Below are positions 1 through 6,547 of a stretch of DNA of 12,373 bases, piece after piece (within the stretch, counting starts at the first letter, position 1; the number at the start of each line of letters is the position of its first letter). Position numbers and translations under genes: made by a program. The notes under the pieces were generated by a model that made no database searches, was not told the origin of the DNA, and worked only from the letters and a program-made list of their open reading frames with translations. Origin of the DNA: an uncultured Prevotellaceae bacterium (GTDB taxonomy: Bacteria > Bacteroidota > Bacteroidia > Bacteroidales > Bacteroidaceae); the NCBI GenBank assembly GCA_947306845.1, contig CAMZHP010000072.1, positions 1-12,373 of the forward strand, read 5' to 3'.

Positions 1-987
1 TGCCGGGAAAAGCAGGGGGCTCCCGAGACCCCGGCAAGGCGTTTCCACACCGATGTGATGCTGCCCGTCACCCCGGTGAAGAACCAGGAAGGGAGCGACG
101 CATGCTGGATTTATGCCATGCTGGCCACCATCGAGACCGAGCACATCCGATACGGCGACTCCGTCAACCTCTCTCCCACCTTCCTCTGCCGGTACGCCCT
201 GACAGAGCAGGCGCACCGCAGGTATGCCACGGGTGGAAGGCACAAGATTTCCCTAAGGGGTATGGCGCCCATGGCCCTCGACTTGCTGCAAAGCCATGGG
301 GCCATGCCCTACAACTCCTACCACAGGGCGGAGAACGTGGACTACAAGAGCCTGGCCGCACAACTCACGCGGATGGCCGACAGCAGTAGGGCGCACCTCA
401 AAGGCGTGGCGCATCTCGACCAACAGGCCTCAAAGTTGCTTGACGATGTCATAGGCTTCACTCCGTCATGGGTCTTCATGCTCGGATGCCAATACACGCC
501 GATGGAGTTTGCGAGGAGCATCTGCAAAAAAGACGAGTACGTGGCACTCACCAGTTTCACTCACCACCCCTTTGGCGAAGCGTGTACGCTCGAGGTGCCC
601 GACAACCAGCACCACAGCCTCTTCCTCAACGTCCCGATGGACAGTCTGATGGCCTGCATCAACCGCGCACTCACTCACGGACATCCCGTCTGCTGGGAGG
701 GCGATGTCACCGAACCGGGCTTCAGTGCCAGCAAGGGAACGGGGGAACTGGGCAGTGGCTCACGGGTGACACAGGAGAGCAGGCAGCGCGACTTCGACCA
801 CCAGAAAACCACCGACGACCACTGCATGGAGATGGTGGGCATCGCTCACGACGACAACCAGCGCAGATACTACATCTGCAAAAACTCCTGGGGAAAGGGC
901 AATCCTTACGGAGGCTTCATCTATCTCTCGGAAGAGTATGTCAAGGCGAAAACCATCTGCATCGTATTGCACAAAGACGCCATTTAA
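1..987 (+). CDS. C1B-type (aminopeptidase C/bleomycin hydrolase-like) cysteine peptidase, 5'-truncated
   Basis: The reading frame is open from base 1, so the true start lies upstream; the GTG/ATG at 55-60 falls inside conserved sequence and is not a plausible start. Numbering from base 1, the papain-type signature is clear: Gln29 (oxyanion hole) and Cys35 six residues later in PVKNQEGSDACW, His274 in TTDDHCMEMVGIAHD, and Asn295 in KNSWGKGNPYGG. The stretch of about 240 residues between Cys and His is much longer than in papain and fits the C1B (bleomycin hydrolase/PepC) branch. The family hydrolyses peptides from the N-terminus; cytoplasmic or periplasmic location cannot be judged without the N-terminus. 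All three catalytic residues are present, so it is probably active. The HAD phosphatase begins 20 bases after its TAA, so co-transcription is likely. Family certain, exact substrate unknown. Confidence 0.9.
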   Translation, partial: CREKQGAPETPARRFHTDVMLPVTPVKNQEGSDACWIYAMLATIETEHIRYGDSVNLSPTFLCRYALTEQAHRRYATGGRHKISLRGMAPMALDLLQSHGAMPYNSYHRAENVDYKSLAAQLTRMADSSRAHLKGVAHLDQQASKLLDDVIGFTPSWVFMLGCQYTPMEFARSICKKDEYVALTSFTHHPFGEACTLEVPDNQHHSLFLNVPMDSLMACINRALTHGHPVCWEGDVTEPGFSASKGTGELGSGSRVTQESRQRDFDHQKTTDDHCMEMVGIAHDDNQRRYYICKNSWGKGNPYGGFIYLSEEYVKAKTICIVLHKDAI

Positions 988-1007
988 CAATTTCCATCAT
1001 CCATAAA

Positions 1008-1655
1008 ATGCTTTTCATCCTCGACTTCGACGGCACCATGGGCGACACGCAGACGCTCATCCTCAACACCATGCAGAAGACCATCCAAGCATTGGGCCTG
1101 CCACCGCGCACCAAGGAGCAATGCCAGAAAATGATCGGACTGCCTCTCAAGCAGACCTTCACACAACTCATCGACATGACCGACGAGATGGGCGACATTT
1201 GTGCTGACACCTATCGGCAAATCTTCGAGGAGAACAACATCCCGGGGGTCGTGCCGCTATTCCCCAACGTCATCGAGACACTTAAAAAGCTCCACGATGA
1301 GGGGCACACGCTCACCATCGCCAGCAGCAGGGCACGGCTCTCGCTCATGGGCTTTGTCAATGACCTGCATTTGGAGCCTTACATCTCGCTCGTCATCAGC
1401 TGCGAGGATGTGACACACGCCAAGCCTCACCCTGAAATGGTGGAAAAGACGCTCGAAGCCACCGGCTTCTCTCCCTCACAGGCCATCGTCGTGGGTGATG
1501 CCAAATACGACATCATGATGGGCAAGAACGCCGGATGCAAAACCGTGGGTGTGACATACGGCAACGGAGGACGAAAGGAAATGGAGGATGCAAAGGCCGA
1601 CTTTATCATCGACGACTTCGCACAACTGACCGAAATCGCAAAGGGACTGGCATAA
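1008..1655 (+). CDS. HAD-superfamily hydrolase, phosphoglycolate phosphatase-like
   Basis: This 215-residue cytoplasmic protein has all four HAD motifs: motif I DFDGTMGDT with nucleophile Asp6 and Asp8; motif II Ser106 in LTIASS; motif III Lys139 in HAKPHPEM; motif IV GDAKYD with Asp164 and Asp168. The region at about residues 15-85 fits the helical C1 cap of beta-phosphoglucomutase/phosphoglycolate phosphatase relatives. Length and motif spacing are typical of the Gph/PGMB branch, which hydrolyses small phosphorylated metabolites with Mg2+; the substrate cannot be read from sequence. The ATG at 1008 is chosen because motif I follows immediately; the frame stays open far upstream but there it overlaps the peptidase gene. 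No Shine-Dalgarno is visible, as is usual in Bacteroidota. It ends with tandem stops TAA TAG (1653-1658). It lies 20 bases behind the peptidase gene and probably shares its transcript. No clear terminator follows before the tRNA promoter. Confidence 0.93.
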   Translation: MLFILDFDGTMGDTQTLILNTMQKTIQALGLPPRTKEQCQKMIGLPLKQTFTQLIDMTDEMGDICADTYRQIFEENNIPGVVPLFPNVIETLKKLHDEGHTLTIASSRARLSLMGFVNDLHLEPYISLVISCEDVTHAKPHPEMVEKTLEATGFSPSQAIVVGDAKYDIMMGKNAGCKTVGVTYGNGGRKEMEDAKADFIIDDFAQLTEIAKGLA

Positions 1656-1756
1656 TAGACAGCCTCAACCAGCGGTGAATACTTGTTCTTTGAGGGGCTG
1701 CTTGGCGTTGGATTCCGACGGATTTTTATGGATTGAAGCAAAAAAGCCGCAAATTA

Positions 1757-1788
1757 TTTGGAAGTCAGCGCAAAAAACACTACTTTTG
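1757..1788 (+). promoter_or_regulatory. Bacteroidota-type promoter of the tRNA-Arg gene
   Basis: A -33 element TTTG (1757-1760) and a -7 element TACTTTTG (1781-1788) matching TAnnTTTG are separated by 20 bases. The tRNA begins 14 bases after the -7 box, the expected distance for a short leader. Both boxes match the consensus used by the Bacteroidota primary sigma factor. Confidence 0.75.
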
Positions 1789-1802
1789 CAGCCGCTTTCG
1801 AT

Positions 1803-1876
1803 GGTTCCGTAGCTCAGCTGGATAGAGCAACTGCCTTCTAAGCAGTAGGTCTTGGGTTCGAGCCCCAACGGAATCA
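1803..1876 (+). tRNA. tRNA-Arg (anticodon TCT)
   Basis: The cloverleaf folds completely: acceptor 1803-1809 with 1869-1875 (one G-T pair), D stem GCTC/GAGC (1812-1815 with 1825-1828), anticodon stem ACTGC/GCAGT (1830-1834 with 1842-1846) around loop CTTCTAA, with anticodon TCT at 1837-1839. The T stem is TTGGG/CCCAA around TTCGAGC. TCT reads AGA/AGG arginine codons. The discriminator base is A1876 and CCA is not encoded, so it must be added after transcription. The gene has its own promoter and terminator. Its 3' end is not repeated elsewhere in the window, so there is no sign here of a tRNA-integrated element. Confidence 0.97.
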
Positions 1877-1881
1877 CAGGT

Positions 1882-1915
1882 AAAGCTCCTTGCATTTTGC
1901 AGGGAGTTTTGCTTT
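1882..1915 (+). terminator. Intrinsic terminator after tRNA-Arg
   Basis: The arm 1882-1894 pairs with 1898-1910 around a 3-base loop: the core CTCCTTGCA/TGCAGGGAG is extended by AAAG/TTTT with G-T pairs allowed. The right arm ends in TTTT followed by GCTTT, giving a U-rich tail. It begins five bases after the mature tRNA end. Confidence 0.75.
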
Positions 1916-1998
1916 ATCCCCCACCAAAGTACATTTTATATAAAGTTACATTTTATAATGTGTTATGTAAATTGGGACAAATAAATCGAAGATTTATT

Positions 1999-2028
1999 TT
2001 TGTAAAGCATCGGCATTCGCTATTTTTG
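1999..2028 (+). promoter_or_regulatory. Promoter of the GH10 xylanase gene
   Basis: TTTG at 1999-2002 and TATTTTTG at 2021-2028 (exact TAnnTTTG) are separated by 18 bases. This predicts a leader of about 60 bases before the ATG at 2099. The stretch between the tRNA terminator and this box (1916-1998) is AT-rich with no recognisable operator. Confidence 0.65.
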
Positions 2029-2098
2029 CAATAGATTCCGGCAGTGCGTGTCGGTTTGCTGTACATGAATAATCATTTTTCAAATAACTAACTTTCAT

Positions 2099-4795
2099 AT
2101 GAAACAATTCTACGCAATGAGATTCAAACACCATTTCCAAAGGTGCGTGTCTGTGAGCATGTTGGGCCTCGCTGCTCTTCTCTTCCCGATGAAGAGCCAG
2201 GCGCAGTTGTCCACCAACCCCGACAAGTTCTTGGGCAACATTACTACCAGGTACAATGTGGATGCCGGAGGTGGAGTGGAGCCTTTCTACAAACTTTGGA
2301 ACCAAATTACACCTGAGAATGAAACCAAGTGGGATGCCATTGAGGGTTCTCGCCGTGGTTCTTTCAATTTCGGCAATGCAGACAGGTCTGCCAATTATGC
2401 CAAGCAGCACGGCTTCCCTTTCAAGTACCACACCCTCATCTGGGGTGCCCAGTATCCCTCATGGGTCAACAACTTGTCGACCTCAGAACAGACAAAGGCC
2501 ATTGAGGAGTATTTTGATGCCGTGGCAAAACATTATCCCAATCTTGAGATTATCGATGTGGTCAACGAGGCGGTAGCCGGCCACCAACCCGCTCCCTACA
2601 AGGCCGCTCTGGGTGGTGACGGAGCAACAGGTTTCGACTGGATCATCAAGGCTTTTGAGATGGCCCATGAGCGCTGGCCGAATGCCATCCTCGTATATAA
2701 CGACTACAACACCTTCCAGTGGCAGATCGACCAGTACATCGACCTCGTGAGAACCCTTCGTGACGCCGGTGCGCCCATCGATGCCTACGGATGCCAGAGC
2801 CATGACCTCACCGACATGAGTCTGAGCAACTTCAAGTCGGCCATGACAAAGATACAGAATGCCCTCAAGATGCCAATGTACAGCACGGAGTATGATATCG
2901 GCACCTCTGACGATGCCCTGCAGAAGCAGCGCTACTCTGAGCAGATTCCCTATATGTGGGAGTCAGACTACTGTGCCGGCATTACCCTCTGGGGATACAT
3001 ATATGGTGCCACCTGGACCACTGATGGCAACTCTGGCCTCATCCGCGATGGTAAGGACCGTCCTGCCATGACTTGGCTGCGTGAGTATATGAAGAGCGAT
3101 GCCGCCAAGAACGCCAAGAGTCCCTTCCCAGGTATGAAGAAGGAGGCTTCGGTCTATGTGAAGTGTAGTCCGCTGGCTGTCAGCAAGGGCGACGTGGTGC
3201 CCATCACCATCAGGGCTTCACTGAGAACCAAGACCATCGACCATATCGATGTCTATGTGAAAAACCAACTTATCACCACCCTGAAAGAGGCTCCCTATGC
3301 CACGGAATTCATACCCACCGACGGTGGCAGACATGACGTGAAGGCGGTGGTGGTGGCCACCGATGGCTCCGAGTATGTGCGCTACTCTGGTTTCAAGGCT
3401 TACAACCCCCGCGAGTCGTTCAAGGGTACCATCGAGATTCCTGGCACACTGCAGGCAGAGAACTTCGACAAGGGTGCCGAGGGTATGAGCTATCACGACT
3501 CTGACAATACCAACGAGGGCACCACGGCCTACCGTTCCGACAGCGAGGGTGTCGACATCGTCTCTGGCAATAACAACTATGCCATCGGCTACACTTCACA
3601 GGGAGAATGGCTGGAGTACACCGTCAACGTGAAGGAGGCTGGCCTGTATTCCTATGATGCCACCGTTTCTTCTGGAGCCAATAACTCCTCCATCAGCCTG
3701 TCACTCAGCACCAAGCAGGGAGTGACCGCTCTCACCGATGTCATCCCCGTGCCTTGCGTGCAATCCAACAACTGGGACAACTACCGCACTGTGCATGGCC
3801 GTCTCCTCATCCCGCTGGAGGAGGGACAGCAAGTTATCCGCCTCAACATCACGGGCAGCAGCTGCAATATCGACAAGATTGAATTCAAGCGCATCGATGT
3901 GGATGAGGATATCAAGATTACCATGTCTTCTGACCCGTCGCCTGCGGTCATCAATACCAATACAGCCATCAAGGTGGAGGCTTCGTCGCCCAACAGCACT
4001 ATCGCCAATGTGAAGCTGTATCTCAACCAAGTGCTGGTGAAGACACTTACACAGGAACCGTTTGTGTATGAGTACAAGCCGACGTCCAAGGGTACCTTTG
4101 CCTATATGGCTATCGCCACCGACGCAGAGGGCAGGGAGTCGAAGATTGCGAAACTGGACCTGTTGGTCAACAACAAGCGCACCCCACACAAGGGCATCAT
4201 CCAGATACCGGGTGTCATCGAGGCAGAGAATTTCGACAGGGGAGGCGAGGGCTTCACCTACCATGACTCTGATTCCCAGAACGAGGGCACCACGGCCTAC
4301 CGTTCCGACAGCGAGGGTGTCGACATCGTCTCCGGCAATGGTGGCTATGTCATCGGCTACACCGCTACCGACGAATGGATGGAGTACACTGTCAACGTGA
4401 AGGAGGGTGGCAAGTATGCCTATAAGGCAACCGCCTCATCTGGCTCCACCGGTTCTGGCTTCACCTTGGGTCTCGTCAAGGATGGCAAGGTCACCAACCT
4501 CTGCAAGGTGAATGTGTCGCAGACAGGCAACAACAGTTGGGACACCTACAAAGCCTTTGAGGGCAACATCAACACCCGCCTGGAGGCTGGCGAGCAGATC
4601 ATGCGCATCACCATCAATAGTCCTTACTGCAACATCGACAAGATTGAACTCAAACTCGTTGAGGGCGACGGCATCGAAATGGTGAATGCCGATGAGCAAG
4701 CCACTGGTCCCACCTACAATGTGGTGGGCATGAAGGTCGGTGACAACTATAAGGGTATCGTCATCCGCAACGGCAGAAAGGTGCTGAAAAGATAG
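2099..4795 (+). CDS. Secreted endo-1,4-beta-xylanase: GH10 with two Ig-like/CBM6 modules
   Basis: The 898-residue product should cleave internal beta-1,4 bonds of xylan outside the cytoplasm. A signal peptide covers residues 1-35 (hydrophobic core 17-30, likely cut at SQA/QL). The catalytic domain spans about 40-333: ITPENETKW (70-78), HTLIWG (111-116), acid/base Glu157 in DVVNEA, nucleophile Glu264 in STEYDIG (many family members have TELD here) and ITLWGY near 295. Then follow Ig-like 1 (about 346-436), CBM6 1 (about 443-598), Ig-like 2 (602-692) and CBM6 2 (699-853); both CBMs start with an xAENFD motif and end with NIDKIE. The tail (about 870-898, ending YKGIVIRNGRKVLKR) resembles the C-terminal sorting/anchoring motifs of Bacteroidota secreted proteins. 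Met7 is an alternative start that also leaves a good signal peptide. The gene is monocistronic, with its own promoter and a strong terminator. GH10 assignment is firm; binding of xylan by the CBMs is family inference. Confidence 0.96.
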   Translation: MKQFYAMRFKHHFQRCVSVSMLGLAALLFPMKSQAQLSTNPDKFLGNITTRYNVDAGGGVEPFYKLWNQITPENETKWDAIEGSRRGSFNFGNADRSANYAKQHGFPFKYHTLIWGAQYPSWVNNLSTSEQTKAIEEYFDAVAKHYPNLEIIDVVNEAVAGHQPAPYKAALGGDGATGFDWIIKAFEMAHERWPNAILVYNDYNTFQWQIDQYIDLVRTLRDAGAPIDAYGCQSHDLTDMSLSNFKSAMTKIQNALKMPMYSTEYDIGTSDDALQKQRYSEQIPYMWESDYCAGITLWGYIYGATWTTDGNSGLIRDGKDRPAMTWLREYMKSDAAKNAKSPFPGMKKEASVYVKCSPLAVSKGDVVPITIRASLRTKTIDHIDVYVKNQLITTLKEAPYATEFIPTDGGRHDVKAVVVATDGSEYVRYSGFKAYNPRESFKGTIEIPGTLQAENFDKGAEGMSYHDSDNTNEGTTAYRSDSEGVDIVSGNNNYAIGYTSQGEWLEYTVNVKEAGLYSYDATVSSGANNSSISLSLSTKQGVTALTDVIPVPCVQSNNWDNYRTVHGRLLIPLEEGQQVIRLNITGSSCNIDKIEFKRIDVDEDIKITMSSDPSPAVINTNTAIKVEASSPNSTIANVKLYLNQVLVKTLTQEPFVYEYKPTSKGTFAYMAIATDAEGRESKIAKLDLLVNNKRTPHKGIIQIPGVIEAENFDRGGEGFTYHDSDSQNEGTTAYRSDSEGVDIVSGNGGYVIGYTATDEWMEYTVNVKEGGKYAYKATASSGSTGSGFTLGLVKDGKVTNLCKVNVSQTGNNSWDTYKAFEGNINTRLEAGEQIMRITINSPYCNIDKIELKLVEGDGIEMVNADEQATGPTYNVVGMKVGDNYKGIVIRNGRKVLKR
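3512..3564 (+). repeat. 53-bp exact internal repeat, second copy at 4280-4332
   Basis: Bases 3512-3564 and 4280-4332 are identical, encoding NEGTTAYRSDSEGVDIVS in each CBM6 module. The offset is 768 bases (256 codons), the period of the Ig-like plus CBM6 unit. The flanking module sequence has diverged considerably, so this patch stands out. Confidence 0.9.
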
Positions 4796-4812
4796 CTAGT
4801 ATTAGATTTCTG

Positions 4813-4859
4813 AAAAATCAGCCATTTTCGAATTATTTCTCGAAAATGGCTGATTTTTT
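4813..4859. terminator. Bidirectional intrinsic terminator between convergent genes
   Basis: A perfect 19-bp stem pairs 4813-4831 with 4840-4858 around an 8-base loop. The stem begins with AAAAA and ends with TTTTT(T), so each strand reads a GC-containing hairpin followed by a T run. It lies 17 bases after the xylanase stop and about 10 bases beyond the stop of the minus-strand gene, so it should terminate both. Confidence 0.9.
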
Positions 4860-4868
4860 GGTAGGAGA

Positions 4869-5879
4869 TTATTCCCAATGTCTTCTTGTCCACTCAATGG
4901 AATCGTATTCGATGCGTCTGACGAGACCTGCTACGTTGATTTCCACGATTTTCTGCATGAGTTTGGGCCATCCGTTGAAGAAATAGCAATACTGCTCGTA
5001 GTTGGTGGTCGTCATCCCTTCTTCCTTGTCAGTGAGTGCCTCATTCGTATATTTTTTCACGCTGTCCGAGACCTCTCCGGCGAGAAGCATGCCCAGAGTG
5101 TTGCCGATCAGGTCTTTCACGTCATCGCCGGATAACTTTGTATCGGTACGCGCATTTACGACATAGTCGCCTTCAATGTCATATTCGTCCTTGGGAGCAG
5201 GGTAGAAAGATTCAATGCGTGAATGAGTGGGGTATCCTGCCTCGGATATGTCGTCGGTCTCAACCGGCTCCATGGTCACTTCGTTGCCATGCAGTCCGAA
5301 GAGCATGTCGAGCTCGTCATATTGCTCCTTGATGCCGTCTTCTGTAGAGCATCCTAAGAGCGTCAGACTTTCCAGTTGCTTCCGTGGCATCACACTGTCC
5401 AGGGCAGGCAAAGAGGCATAGAGACTGTCGAAGACCGTTACATAACTTTTTTTGAGCACATCACGAATCTCGCGCCAGTTCTCAATGTGCTGCACGCTTC
5501 CGAGTTCATCAGTGGTGAAACGGCAGCGGAGGCCTTTTATGTTATTCCACAGCAATGAGGCCATCCGCATCTGGTAATCGCTGTCGATGTCCTTTATCTC
5601 GCACGACAAGGGGATGATTTCCATTTTATAGCCGTTTGTGGTGGAGTCCGTGACAACAATCATGAATTTCTCTGTGATTTCACCGCGTTGTGTCGTGTCA
5701 TTGTCCACGATTTTCATCTTTCCCTGAACACGTTGATACTCCATGGTGTCATTTTTGCTGAAATAGCCGACAACGGCGATGGTAGAGTCTTTATCCTCGT
5801 TATTTTGCAGCGTCTTCATCTGGGCATGAGCCGTCATTGACAGGATAGCCAGAAGGACAATAGTAAAAATCTTCTTCAT
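4869..5879 (-). CDS. Secreted protein of unknown function
   Basis: The product has 336 residues from the ATG at 5879-5877. This start is preferred over one 11 codons upstream because it places a classical signal peptide at the very N-terminus (MKKIF, hydrophobic core, cleavage after AHA at about residue 19). No lipobox cysteine follows, so it is probably a soluble periplasmic or exported protein. I recognise no family. The mature part is acidic and rich in Asp/Glu/Thr, with several isolated cysteines, and contains no transmembrane segment or catalytic motif that I can identify. The gene is convergent with the xylanase and shares its terminator, and is divergent from the surface-protein gene across a 176-base region. 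It has an A-rich leader and its own -7 box. Confidence 0.8.
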   Translation of the reverse strand: MKKIFTIVLLAILSMTAHAQMKTLQNNEDKDSTIAVVGYFSKNDTMEYQRVQGKMKIVDNDTTQRGEITEKFMIVVTDSTTNGYKMEIIPLSCEIKDIDSDYQMRMASLLWNNIKGLRCRFTTDELGSVQHIENWREIRDVLKKSYVTVFDSLYASLPALDSVMPRKQLESLTLLGCSTEDGIKEQYDELDMLFGLHGNEVTMEPVETDDISEAGYPTHSRIESFYPAPKDEYDIEGDYVVNARTDTKLSGDDVKDLIGNTLGMLLAGEVSDSVKKYTNEALTDKEEGMTTTNYEQYCYFFNGWPKLMQKIVEINVAGLVRRIEYDSIEWTRRHWE

Positions 5880-5909
5880 TTTTGTAATCGTTGGTTGGTT
5901 AAAAGCATG

Positions 5910-5917
5910 CAAAGGTA
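5910..5917 (-). promoter_or_regulatory. -7 box for the minus-strand secreted protein
   Basis: Read on the minus strand, 5917-5910 is TACCTTTG, an exact TAnnTTTG match, about 30 bases upstream of the chosen ATG. No good -33 TTTG is visible; only a T-rich stretch lies at the expected distance. The position supports the downstream start at 5879, because the box lies immediately beside the longer ORF's start at 5912. Confidence 0.55.
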
Positions 5918-5993
5918 TATCTTTTTCCCGATTTATTGAAAAAACGGAAGTAGAATTATTGACTCATTGTGTCGTTATTTTAGCAGCAAATGC

Positions 5994-6001
5994 TTATTTT
6001 G
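5994..6001 (+). promoter_or_regulatory. Possible -7 box for the modular surface protein
   Basis: TTATTTTG is one base off the TAnnTTTG consensus (or TATTTTG with a one-base shorter gap). It lies 54 bases before the ATG at 6056, with a TTG at 5967-5969. It is weaker than the other promoters in this window and is offered only because no better candidate is visible. Confidence 0.3.
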
Positions 6002-6055
6002 CACCATCAAAAACGACGAGAGATTCGGATATTCATTCACTTAAAAGCAAATAAC

Positions 6056-6469
6056 ATGAAATTGAAATCACTACTCACATTGTTGGCAGCGCTGCTGCTG
6101 ATTGTTCCTGGAAAGGCTCAGACATTCCAGAAACTCGATGTGGGCAAGAGCCAGCTTGTCCGGCATCTTGGCAAGCGGCACATGCCCCTGCCCACTTCCC
6201 GAGAGCTACGGAAAATCCGTGTCGATGACGCATCCTCCCATGGCATCATCATCACTGCGCCAGAAGGCGAGCACCATTTTTATTCCCGCTCTGGTACAAC
6301 CTATTACGTAGCCAATGAGCAAATCTATATCGGTGAGCAGTCTGGCTCGGTGGAGATTGTCGACTGTGGCGACGGCACGATCTATATCAAGGACATCATC
6401 TCCTCCTATGCCGCAGGCACTTGGGTGAAGGGCACGAAGAACGGCAATACCATCACCGTGGCTACCTGA
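6056..6469 (+). CDS. Modular surface protein, N-terminal fragment ended by an in-frame TGA
   Basis: Translation from the ATG at 6056 gives 137 residues: a signal peptide (MKLKS, leucine-rich core, cleavage after GKA at residue 21), then the start of a beta-rich domain with HHFYSRSGTTYYV and DGTIYIKDIISSYAAGTWVKGTKNGNTITVAT. The frame then meets TGA and resumes in the same frame with QPISYSEEYEITLSL, which reads as a direct continuation. The start is chosen because the signal peptide begins there; the frame is open for 22 more codons upstream, but those do not look like protein. Alone, the fragment would be an exported partial domain of doubtful use. It is best regarded as the 5' part of one gene running to 9247. 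Confidence 0.75.
   Translation: MKLKSLLTLLAALLLIVPGKAQTFQKLDVGKSQLVRHLGKRHMPLPTSRELRKIRVDDASSHGIIITAPEGEHHFYSRSGTTYYVANEQIYIGEQSGSVEIVDCGDGTIYIKDIISSYAAGTWVKGTKNGNTITVAT
6467..6469 (+). other. In-frame TGA interrupting a 1,063-codon gene (codon 138)
   Basis: The context is GCT ACC TGA CAG CCC. A change of one base (TGA from GGA) would restore Gly and read TITVATGQPISY, which is how I remember related Prevotella N-terminal domains reading (from memory, not checked). There is no frameshift: both halves share one frame. The other stop codons seen in this window are TAA or TAG, and no other long gene contains an internal TGA, so general recoding is not supported. Confidence 0.85.
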
Positions 6470-6547
6470 CAGCCCATCTCCTACAGCGAGGAATATGAAA
6501 TTACACTCAGCCTCCGCAAGGGAATCATCGACCTTGAAGGCAACTTC

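Noticed and set aside
468..1007. Upstream extension of the HAD phosphatase frame by 180 codons
   Set aside because: It overlaps the cysteine peptidase gene in another frame and encodes no recognisable sequence; HAD motif I starts right after the ATG at 1008.
1660..1700. CAGCCTCAA...TTGAGGGGCTG as a terminator for the HAD gene
   Set aside because: The stem needs a two-base bulge, has a loop of more than 20 bases and no T run follows.
1803..1876. tRNA-Arg as an integration site for a mobile element
   Set aside because: No duplicated tRNA 3' end, integrase or change of composition is visible next to it; the xylanase gene follows with normal signals.
6467..6469. TGA recoded as Gly or another amino acid throughout the organism
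   Set aside because: None of the other long genes contains an internal TGA, so one isolated TGA does not support a changed genetic code.
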